Source: Eubacterium sp.
GTDB lineage: Bacteria; Bacillota; Clostridia; Lachnospirales; Lachnospiraceae
Assembly (NCBI GenBank): GCA_017445525.1
Contig: JAFSTZ010000178.1
Location: 1 to 5,591 of the forward strand
Length of the DNA: 5,591 bases
Direction of reading: 5' to 3'
Part shown: in pieces, positions 1 through 5,591 of the stretch
Layout: every line of letters starts with the position of its first letter
Position numbering within the stretch: position 1 is the stretch's first letter
Translations under genes and position numbers: made by a program
The notes under the pieces: generated by a model
Database searches by the model: none
Told to the model about the DNA's origin: nothing
The model's input: only the letters and a program-made list of their open reading frames with translations

Positions 1-2616
1 AGCGTTAAAATCTATCTCTTCAATCGTCGAGAATCTCTTCCGCGTGTCATCCTTCGGTTCGGGCGCTTCTCCGCCGGTTCCGCCTTCCGCTGATACATCA
101 GTATCGCCGATACCGGAAGCAGAAGTTTCATCCGATGTTTCCTTATAAATAAAACCGTCGTCACCGGGTCTAATGACCTTGTCCTGCGGCAACATGGCTG
201 CCATGGTGGCCTCAAGCTTTTTCGTATCTATAGGCTTGGTCAGATAATCATCAAAACCAGCCTTGATAAACTTCTCTCTGGCTCCCGAGATGGCGTTTGC
301 AGTCAGAGCCACAACCGGAACATCTTTTATGACATCTCCCGGCAGTTCTTTCATGGCAGCAAGAGTCTCGATACCGTCCATCCCCGGCATCCTCTGATCC
401 AGGAATATCATATCATATTTTTCATTTTTCACAAGCTCAAGTGCCTCAGCACCGCTCATGGCAGTGATGACCTTAACAAGCGTCGGCTCAAGCAGACCCT
501 CTATGACGGTCAGGTTCATCTTTGTATCATCTACAACAAGCACCCTGGCATCCGGTGCCTGGAAAGTTGACTCATACTCCTTCACACTCTCTACAGACCT
601 TTGATACATCTCTGAGAAATTGCCCATAGGCTCCCAGGAGATGATCTCCTGCCTGATATCAAACCAAAACTCGGATCCCTCTCCGTACACGCTTGAAACC
701 TGAAGTTCAGAATCCATCATATCCAAAAGCTGCTTGACGATACTCATACCGAGTCCGGTTCCCTCGATGGTCCTGTTCCTGTTCTCCTCTATCCTTTCAA
801 AAGGAGTATACAGGCGCTTCATATCCTCTTCCTTCATACCTATACCGGTATCCTTGACCCTGACGTTCAAAAGGATATGCTTATCATCATCCTTCTCATA
901 TCCTACAGTCATGGTCACAGAACCTCTCTCGGTATACTTGACTGCATTGTTGAGTATGTTGATGATACACTGCTTGATCCTGATCTCATCACCTATGAGC
1001 AGATGCGGCATAGTTTCATCGACATCTACCACGAACTCAAGCCTCTTCTCTTCTGCTTTGACGGAGATCATATTTACCAGATCATTTAACACAGAGCTCA
1101 TCTCGTATTCCACAGGGATTATCTCAAGTTTTCCCGCCTCTATACGGGAGAAATCCAAAAGATCATTTATCAAACTGACCAAAGTACGGCCTGAGTTCTT
1201 GATATCCATAGCATACTTTTTGATGCGCGGATCACTCGTCTCTCTCAGGATCATCTCATCCATCCCGAGAACGGCATTTATCGGAGTACGTATCTCGTGA
1301 GAGACATTTGAAAGGAAATTCGACTTGGCCTCACTCGATTTCTGTGCAACTCTTAAGTCTTCCTTTAGTTGCTGCTCCTCCTGCAAGCGTTGTATGTAAT
1401 CTATGACCTCGTCGACGGTATGGATAAGGCTCTCCTGCAGTTGAGCCACCTCATCCTTTGTTTTCACTCGTACATCCTTGATCTTTACGGCTGCTATCTC
1501 ACGCCGATCTATGGAGTCGGAAGCAAACTGCCCCATAGCAAGTGTCATCTCAGCCAGCGGCCGCACCGTACGCCTGTTTAAGATATAATTGATCAAAGTG
1601 ACTATAGGCATGATCACATCGAGCAAGAACAGTATCAGTTTCAAGTCAAAAGCTATACCCTCACTGTTCAGTACAAAAATATTCTGTGAATCACCATCGG
1701 TTGCAAAGGCACCCAGCCTGGTTCTCGAAACAAACCAGTTCGCACGCTCCTTAAACCTGTCCGGACCGCCACCGAGCCCCGATGCCGGACTCATATTACC
1801 GCCGGGTTTTTCAGACGGTTTGTACAACTGCCCCTCTATAGCCATACCCGACACGGCAGCACCACTCACAACCATCCCCGGATCTCTGACCTCGATGACC
1901 TCACCCAGATCCGGGATAAGCGCATTCGCTACCAGGGCTGCACTGAATCCGAGCACTACTGCCTCCAAGGTGATTATCCTTGATATCTTCGTATCGAGGG
2001 GATTTTTCGGTCTGTTTTCCATATACATGTTATACATATCATTTTTAACATGAAAACGAAAGTTTCCGACCTGAAACAGTTGCGAGATCCACTCCGGCAG
2101 ATATTTATACAAAAGATATAATATGAGATAAGCAACCATCACCTGGGCGCCTACATCCAGCATCCCGGTAAAATCCATATCGTCAAATAACGCGGAAAAA
2201 TCACCCTCTGCTATAAGATTGTTTACCAGATAAAATATGACATCCAGAACTATACCGGACAACATCCCGCTTATCAGTGTTGTATGCAGTTTTTTCAGAA
2301 AACCGTGCTTTATACAAAAGTTTACAACCATTATCAGTCCGAGATGAAAAGTAAGTAAAAATGCTTCCCCCGGATCCACAAAAACTATCGGCAAAAGTAT
2401 AAACGTATAACAGAGCATAGCGCTCTCATAACCATATAGTCCTTCAACAAAAATCAGTGGCAGCGTATAGCCAAACGCCACTCTGATCATAGTAAAAAAA
2501 CTGTCCGAATCATCTACACCGAAGTATATATATGAAAAAATCGACCATGATGCCCAATCGATCACAAGGATCTGAACAGCCTTACCTATACATCCTTTTC
2601 TATATAACTCTGTCAT
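1..2616 (-). CDS. Hybrid sensor histidine kinase (membrane sensor, HAMP, HisKA, HATPase, receiver), 3' end outside window
   Basis: An uninterrupted frame of 872 codons runs off the left edge. The product should be a membrane kinase that autophosphorylates on His and passes the phosphate to its own receiver. About six hydrophobic segments lie in residues 13-172. A further helix (about 212-236), an extracytoplasmic loop of about 85 residues and another helix (about 325-345) follow. A HAMP-like linker has Pro353 and Asp388-Glu389, then a short coiled coil. HisKA has the SHEIRTP H-box with His440. The ATPase domain shows the N-box around Asn553-Asn557, DTGIG from Asp589 and GTGLG at 619-623. The receiver has Asp696/Asp697, phospho-acceptor Asp740, Thr772 and Lys794. 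An acidic Gly/Ser-rich linker (about 813-850) ends in EEIDFNA, which resembles an Hpt start. The start at 2616 is chosen because the ATG at 2620 meets a stop after six codons. All catalytic motifs are intact; the signal sensed is unknown. Confidence 0.95.
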   Translation of the reverse strand, partial: MTELYRKGCIGKAVQILVIDWASWSIFSYIYFGVDDSDSFFTMIRVAFGYTLPLIFVEGLYGYESAMLCYTFILLPIVFVDPGEAFLLTFHLGLIMVVNFCIKHGFLKKLHTTLISGMLSGIVLDVIFYLVNNLIAEGDFSALFDDMDFTGMLDVGAQVMVAYLILYLLYKYLPEWISQLFQVGNFRFHVKNDMYNMYMENRPKNPLDTKISRIITLEAVVLGFSAALVANALIPDLGEVIEVRDPGMVVSGAAVSGMAIEGQLYKPSEKPGGNMSPASGLGGGPDRFKERANWFVSRTRLGAFATDGDSQNIFVLNSEGIAFDLKLILFLLDVIMPIVTLINYILNRRTVRPLAEMTLAMGQFASDSIDRREIAAVKIKDVRVKTKDEVAQLQESLIHTVDEVIDYIQRLQEEQQLKEDLRVAQKSSEAKSNFLSNVSHEIRTPINAVLGMDEMILRETSDPRIKKYAMDIKNSGRTLVSLINDLLDFSRIEAGKLEIIPVEYEMSSVLNDLVNMISVKAEEKRLEFVVDVDETMPHLLIGDEIRIKQCIINILNNAVKYTERGSVTMTVGYEKDDDKHILLNVRVKDTGIGMKEEDMKRLYTPFERIEENRNRTIEGTGLGMSIVKQLLDMMDSELQVSSVYGEGSEFWFDIRQEIISWEPMGNFSEMYQRSVESVKEYESTFQAPDARVLVVDDTKMNLTVIEGLLEPTLVKVITAMSGAEALELVKNEKYDMIFLDQRMPGMDGIETLAAMKELPGDVIKDVPVVALTANAISGAREKFIKAGFDDYLTKPIDTKKLEATMAAMLPQDKVIRPGDDGFIYKETSDETSASGIGDTDVSAEGGTGGEAPEPKDDTRKRFSTIEEIDFNA

Positions 2617-2621
2617 GCATT

Positions 2622-2627
2622 CCTCCT
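2622..2627 (-). promoter_or_regulatory. Ribosome binding site of the kinase
   Basis: A perfect AGGAGG lies 5 nt before the ATG at 2616. A second ATG at 2620 lies only 1 nt after this site and opens a six-codon frame ending in TAG, so the site supports the start at 2616. Confidence 0.85.
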
Positions 2628-2699
2628 ACTTCTTGGAACTGCTATAAACTATCCCGTCAAAAACCAGCTGCGATCACATCATACTTACATAAACTCAGA

Positions 2700-3707
2700 T
2701 CAAAGATATCTGTCAAGCCAGTCCTCTATCTCCGACCAGTACAATTTGGGGTCGGTATAGTAATTCTCTGCATGTGCCGAGCCTTTTATGATAACCTTCT
2801 TTTTGTGCTCACTTGCACATGCGTTATAGATCGGCTCCAGCATAAAAAACGGTACAAAATTATCCTTGTCGCCATGTATGAATAAAAATGGAACCTTCGC
2901 TTTTTTGATCTGCTCTAAAGCCGAATGATCTTTGAACCCGAAGCCGTATCTGGACTTGCATATAATCTGGCACAGATCAAGTACCGGATGCACATGTATA
3001 CCATACGTTCCGGTCAGCTGGTGACAAAACTCCTTCCATATGGAAGAGTAACCACAATCCTCTATAACACACTTCACATTTGCCGGAAGATCCTCACCGG
3101 ATGTAGTCATGACTGTCGCTCCACCCATGGATACACCAAAGAGAAATATCCTCGCATCCGGATCCATGTCAACGATCCTTTTTATCCAGCCTGCAACATC
3201 CCTGCGTTCAAAGTAGCCCATGCCTACATAATCGCCTTCGCTGCGTCCGTGTCCTCTGGCATGCCCCGCAAATACATTGTGTCCGAGATCATAAAAATGC
3301 TTCGCCTGATTTGATATATCCTGCATCCTGTGATTTTTATATCCATGACAGCAGATAGCATAGGTATGAGAGTCTCCGTTTTTTACAAAACGCCCCTGAA
3401 GCTTCAACCCGTCCTCGGATGTCTGCTCCCACAGCTCGCCTGTTTCCAGCCACTCGACTGCATCTTTAACATACTCACTGAGTTCACCGCCTTCACTCAA
3501 CCCTATCACATCACCGAGTGAAACCGGCGTTTTTCTCTTCAGTATAAAGCTTACCATGAAAAATGATATGCCGACAACACCGGCGATATAGAGAACTACC
3601 TCGATCGCAAGAGCTATCCACCAACCCATGATGATAAACCATACGGCAAGTCCCAGTAACAATATATATGTAGCTATCATATGGAGACGCGTACTATATG
3701 TCTTCAT
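2700..3707 (-). CDS. Membrane-anchored alpha/beta hydrolase (serine hydrolase, COG1073-like)
   Basis: A 335-residue protein. Residues about 9-55 form one long hydrophobic stretch, best read as two membrane helices with a short turn, and a Lys/Arg-rich end (KRK) follows. The rest is an alpha/beta hydrolase: HGYKNH at 121-126 (oxyanion region), RGHGRSEG at 151-158, nucleophile elbow GVSMGG with Ser193, HGDKD with probable acid Asp282, and GSAH with His312. The catalytic triad is therefore complete. The family includes esterases and peptidase-like hydrolases, and the substrate cannot be read from the sequence. The frame is open upstream to a GTG at 3728, but that codon lies upstream of the strong ribosome binding site, so the ATG at 3707 is preferred. 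It lies 70 nt after pepD and 83 nt before the kinase on the same strand. Many Bacillota carry soluble or single-anchor relatives; a role in peptide or ester turnover at the membrane is only inference. Confidence 0.93.
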   Translation of the reverse strand: MKTYSTRLHMIATYILLLGLAVWFIIMGWWIALAIEVVLYIAGVVGISFFMVSFILKRKTPVSLGDVIGLSEGGELSEYVKDAVEWLETGELWEQTSEDGLKLQGRFVKNGDSHTYAICCHGYKNHRMQDISNQAKHFYDLGHNVFAGHARGHGRSEGDYVGMGYFERRDVAGWIKRIVDMDPDARIFLFGVSMGGATVMTTSGEDLPANVKCVIEDCGYSSIWKEFCHQLTGTYGIHVHPVLDLCQIICKSRYGFGFKDHSALEQIKKAKVPFLFIHGDKDNFVPFFMLEPIYNACASEHKKKVIIKGSAHAENYYTDPKLYWSEIEDWLDRYL

Positions 3708-3712
3708 GTCAT

Positions 3713-3720
3713 CCCTCCTC
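3713..3720 (-). promoter_or_regulatory. Ribosome binding site of the hydrolase
   Basis: GAGGAGGG lies 5 nt before the ATG at 3707 and sits inside the longer GTG-started frame, so it decides the start. A second ATG at 3712 directly abuts the site and encodes only Met-Thr before a TGA overlapping the true start (ATGACATGA). Confidence 0.85.
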
Positions 3721-3747
3721 GCGTCCACTCTGTAATGTCACACCGAT

Positions 3748-3776
3748 CTTAAATCCCGGCAAAGGTACCGGATAAG
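3748..3776 (-). other. Imperfect hairpin between pepD and the hydrolase
   Basis: Just after the pepD stop, CTTA-TCC-GG pairs imperfectly with CCGGGATTTAAG around an 8-nt loop, with bulges on the 3' side. No T-run follows, so it is not a standard intrinsic terminator. It could be a weak processing or stability element, or chance. Confidence 0.3.
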
Positions 3777-3777
3777 G

Positions 3778-5349
3778 TCAGCAGGCTTTCAATGTATCTG
3801 TAATAAGTTTCCATGTACGCCTTACACTCTCCACATCCATGGTTTCTGCAGGCGTATGTATGCCCTTAAGATCCGGGCCAAATGAAACTACATCCAATCC
3901 TTCTATAGCCTCTGCAAAGTAACCGCACTCCACTCCGGCATGAACTGTCTCCACCTTCGGCACATATCCGTACTGCTCTTTAAATGCGGCGCTCATGATA
4001 TCAATAAGCTCAGACTCACCCGTAAACTGCCAGCCGGGATAGTCACCGATGATCTCAGCAGTCCCTCCGCACATAGATATGATCCTTGTCACTTTGTCTG
4101 CAAGATCCTGCTTTTCTGACTTAACATCAGATCTTACCAGAAAACTGACTTCGATATGATTATCCGTTTTATCAACTGAATTATTGACTGATTTTATGTC
4201 ATCATTTATGTCGTTATTATTGGCATTACAATTGCGTCCGGATACAGTCTTTAGTATACCGATATTTAACGATGTCTGAACGCGTTCCGGCATGGCAGGA
4301 TTCATCCTCTGTACACCGTTTGGCAGGGCTCTGAGCAGATCTATGATACGATTCTTGGAAGCATCATCCATAAAAGTAAGTGTATTATCATCGACAGTTT
4401 CAATGTTTACAGACAGTCCGGGATCGGTGATACTATACTCGTTTCTAAACACCTTTTCACAATCCTTTATCACAGACTGTATATCACTATCATCAACTGC
4501 GATAACTGCCTCTGCAGAAGCCGGGATCACGTTATCCCTTCCGCCGCCCGACAGATCTATGATATCTATATCATATGCATCATCAAGCTTTTCAAGCAGT
4601 CTTCCCATAAGTATGATGGCATTTGCTCTGCCCTTGTCGATCTCTATGCCCGAGTGGCCGCTTGTCAGCCCGTCGATCCTTATCCTGTAGATATGCTGCT
4701 TTTCAGTTGTTATTCCGCTGTGTTTCGTATAATCCCGATCAGATGTATCTACAGTCAAATTGCCTTTTACCGAAACAGGCAAGCACCCTACTACAGTTGC
4801 ACCGCCGGCACAACCGCATAAGAATATCCCCTCATCCTCAGAGTCGATGTTGAGCAACTTCTTTCCCTTCAATACGGACATATCAAGCGCAGCAGCGCCA
4901 AGCATGCCGATCTCCTCATCTACCGTAAACACCGCTTCGAGCTCGGGATGAGCTATATCATCGGAAGCGAGGATGGCAAGCATATATGCAACCGCTATCC
5001 CGTCATCTCCCCCAAGCGTCGTACCGTCAGCGGTTACTTTTTTGCCGTCACACAACAGTCTTATCGGCTCTTTTGCCATATCAATATCGCAGTCAGCCTC
5101 CTTCTCACACACCATATCCATGTGCCCCTGAAGGATCACTGCCGGTCTGTCCTCATAGCCGGGAGTAGCCGGCTTAAAGATGATCACATTTTTAAGCTCA
5201 TCCTGTATATATCTCAGACCATGCTGTACTGCAAAGTCTGCCAGATAATCGCTTATCCCGGATATATTTCCGGAACCGTGAGGGATACCTGCTATCGCCT
5301 CAAAATAGTCAAAAACTTCCTTTGGTTCTATATTCTCAAGTACTGACAT
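3778..5349 (-). CDS. pepD: Xaa-His dipeptidase (aminoacyl-histidine dipeptidase, M20C)
   Basis: A 523-residue cytoplasmic di-zinc dipeptidase that cleaves dipeptides, typically with C-terminal His (carnosine-like substrates). Metal and catalytic residues expected from the E. coli and Vibrio PepD family are all visible: His76 and Asp78 in QGHMDMV, Asp115 in GGDDG, the Glu145-Glu146 pair in DEEIGM, Asp169 in DSEDEG and His498 near the C-terminus in GIHTPAE. The central lid/dimer domain carries GHSG (His232), and HAGVECG precedes the C-terminal end. E. coli PepD is about 485 residues; part of the excess is an Asn/Asp-rich insert at about 369-397 between the strands SLNIG and EVSFLVRS. The frame extends upstream to a TTG at 5397, but the ATG at 5349 has a good ribosome binding site and matches the family N-terminus (an early PKEVFDYFEAI-like motif followed by IPH), so it is chosen. 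It lies 86 nt after proA. Confidence 0.97.
   Translation of the reverse strand: MSVLENIEPKEVFDYFEAIAGIPHGSGNISGISDYLADFAVQHGLRYIQDELKNVIIFKPATPGYEDRPAVILQGHMDMVCEKEADCDIDMAKEPIRLLCDGKKVTADGTTLGGDDGIAVAYMLAILASDDIAHPELEAVFTVDEEIGMLGAAALDMSVLKGKKLLNIDSEDEGIFLCGCAGGATVVGCLPVSVKGNLTVDTSDRDYTKHSGITTEKQHIYRIRIDGLTSGHSGIEIDKGRANAIILMGRLLEKLDDAYDIDIIDLSGGGRDNVIPASAEAVIAVDDSDIQSVIKDCEKVFRNEYSITDPGLSVNIETVDDNTLTFMDDASKNRIIDLLRALPNGVQRMNPAMPERVQTSLNIGILKTVSGRNCNANNNDINDDIKSVNNSVDKTDNHIEVSFLVRSDVKSEKQDLADKVTRIISMCGGTAEIIGDYPGWQFTGESELIDIMSAAFKEQYGYVPKVETVHAGVECGYFAEAIEGLDVVSFGPDLKGIHTPAETMDVESVRRTWKLITDTLKAC
4162..4233 (-). repeat. Degenerate 12-nt tandem repeat (six units) inside pepD
   Basis: Read on the minus strand, the tract divides into six in-frame 12-nt units: AATTGTAATGCC, AATAATAACGAC, ATAAATGATGAC, ATAAAATCAGTC, AATAATTCAGTT and GATAAAACGGAT. 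Neighbouring units share many positions (for example GACATAAA repeated at a 12-nt step, and TCAGTCAATAAT beside TCAGTTGATAAA). They encode NCNA-NNND-INDD-IKSV-NNSV-DKTD, residues 373-396. Over 4159-4245, 60 of 87 bases are A/T, richer than the flanking gene. The units are diverged, so chance similarity in an A/T-rich loop is possible. Confidence 0.55.
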
Positions 5350-5355
5350 GATATG

Positions 5356-5361
5356 CTCCTC
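5356..5361 (-). promoter_or_regulatory. pepD: Ribosome binding site of pepD
   Basis: GAGGAG lies 6 nt before the ATG at 5349. The alternative TTG at 5397 has only an abutting AGGA, so this site supports the shorter protein. Confidence 0.8.
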
Positions 5362-5378
5362 GTTACTTTTCACGTACT

Positions 5379-5391
5379 CTCCGAATCGGAG
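5379..5391. other. Near-perfect 13-nt dyad upstream of pepD
   Basis: CTCCGAATCGGAG is a 6-bp inverted repeat around one central base, 29-41 nt upstream of the pepD ATG. No T-run follows on either strand, so it is not a terminator. It could be an operator half-site pair, a small leader hairpin or chance. Confidence 0.35.
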
Positions 5392-5415
5392 TGACAATCC
5401 TAAATCTTCCTGTGA

Positions 5416-5435
5416 TCAGTTGCATGTATAACTGA
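5416..5435. other. Inverted repeat immediately after the proA stop
   Basis: TCAGTT and AACTGA form a 6-bp stem around the 8-nt loop ATACATGC (minus strand), starting one base after the proA TAG. It is A/T-rich, has no following T-run and so is at best a weak terminator or mRNA end-protecting hairpin. Confidence 0.3.
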
Positions 5436-5591
5436 CTACACATCTCTGTGGTGGAACGATCTTTCACCGCGTGCGTACTCGCCAACTGTCTGTCCGTGAC
5501 CGTACAATTTATATTTATAAGTTGTGAGACCGTCAAGTCCGACCGGACCTCTGGCGTGTATCTTTCCGGTGCTGATCCCCACCTCAGCGCC
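5436..5591 (-). CDS. proA: Glutamate-5-semialdehyde dehydrogenase (gamma-glutamyl phosphate reductase), C-terminal fragment
   Basis: The last 51 codons and TAG stop of a gene that enters from the right edge. ProA reduces gamma-glutamyl phosphate to glutamate-5-semialdehyde with NADPH in the cytoplasm, the second step of proline synthesis. The fragment [16 protein letters not shown] followed by [12 protein letters not shown] matches the conserved ProA C-terminus (E. coli: GAEVAVSTQKFHARGP, then MGLEALTTYKW). After the point where E. coli ProA ends, this protein continues about 17 residues with a basic, His-rich tail ([10 protein letters not shown]). A proB gene is often next to proA but would lie outside the window. 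pepD follows after 86 nt on the same strand. Confidence 0.93.
   Translation of the reverse strand, partial: GAEVGISTGKIHARGPVGLDGLTTYKYKLYGHGQTVGEYARGERSFHHRDV

Noticed and set aside
734..1300. 188-codon open frame on the plus strand
   Set aside because: It lies entirely antisense to the conserved HisKA/HATPase part of the kinase, has a Ser/Ile-rich composition typical of reverse-frame translation, and shows no recognisable domain.
1589..2053. 154-codon open frame on the plus strand
   Set aside because: Antisense to the kinase loop, helix and HAMP-proximal region; no family match and no good ribosome binding site seen.
2645..2680. Possible terminator after the hydrolase (CAGCTGGTTTTT)
   Set aside because: The T-run is present but the only dyad is the 6-nt palindrome CAGCTG, too short to form a stable stem.
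2678..2716. Possible promoter before the kinase: TTGACA (2711-2716) and TATGAT (2678-2683) on the minus strand
   Set aside because: The spacing is 27 nt, too long for a sigma-A promoter. With 17-nt spacing the -10 match is only 3 of 6, and the TTGACA is within the hydrolase coding sequence.
4292..5346. Several plus-strand open frames of 60-132 codons
   Set aside because: All are antisense to pepD, whose conserved metal-binding motifs explain the coding signal.
5350..5397. N-terminal extension of PepD starting at the TTG at 5397
   Set aside because: The extension has no family match and poor start signals, while the ATG at 5349 has GAGGAG at 6 nt and fits the family N-terminus.

Overview
The window carries four protein genes, all on the minus strand, and is almost fully coding. 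Read in the direction of transcription (high to low coordinates) they are: the last 51 codons of proA (glutamate-5-semialdehyde dehydrogenase, proline synthesis); pepD, an M20C-type Xaa-His dipeptidase; a membrane-anchored serine alpha/beta hydrolase; and the first 872 codons of a large hybrid sensor histidine kinase that runs off the left edge. Gaps between genes are 86, 70 and 83 nt. Each of the three gene starts seen in the window has a strong AGGAGG-like ribosome binding site.

The family variants, purine-rich ribosome binding sites, frequent ATA/AGA codons and moderate GC content suggest a Gram-positive gut or rumen anaerobe, most likely Lachnospiraceae (Butyrivibrio/Roseburia/Coprococcus-like). 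This is an inference from protein style, not from a marker gene.

Region by region: 1-2616 is the kinase, made of an N-terminal multi-pass membrane region, a second helix/extracytoplasmic loop/helix module, a HAMP-like linker, HisKA (His440), HATPase, a receiver (Asp740), and what looks like the start of an Hpt domain at the window edge. 2617-2699 is a short spacer with the kinase ribosome binding site. 2700-3707 is the hydrolase. 3708-3777 is a spacer with an imperfect hairpin. 3778-5349 is pepD, which contains a 72-nt A/T-rich tract built of six degenerate 12-nt units. 5350-5435 is a spacer with two small dyads. 5436-5591 is the proA tail. No stretch over 300 bases lacks a gene.

Shared strand and short gaps allow co-transcription, but no promoter or strong terminator could be called, so operon structure is open. 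Apart from a cytoplasmic amino-acid theme (proline synthesis, His-dipeptide hydrolysis), nothing in the sequence links the four functions. I see no mobile element, CRISPR array, tRNA or rRNA, and no convincing new multi-gene system. The most unusual features are the repeat-built insert in PepD and the two-module sensor region of the kinase.
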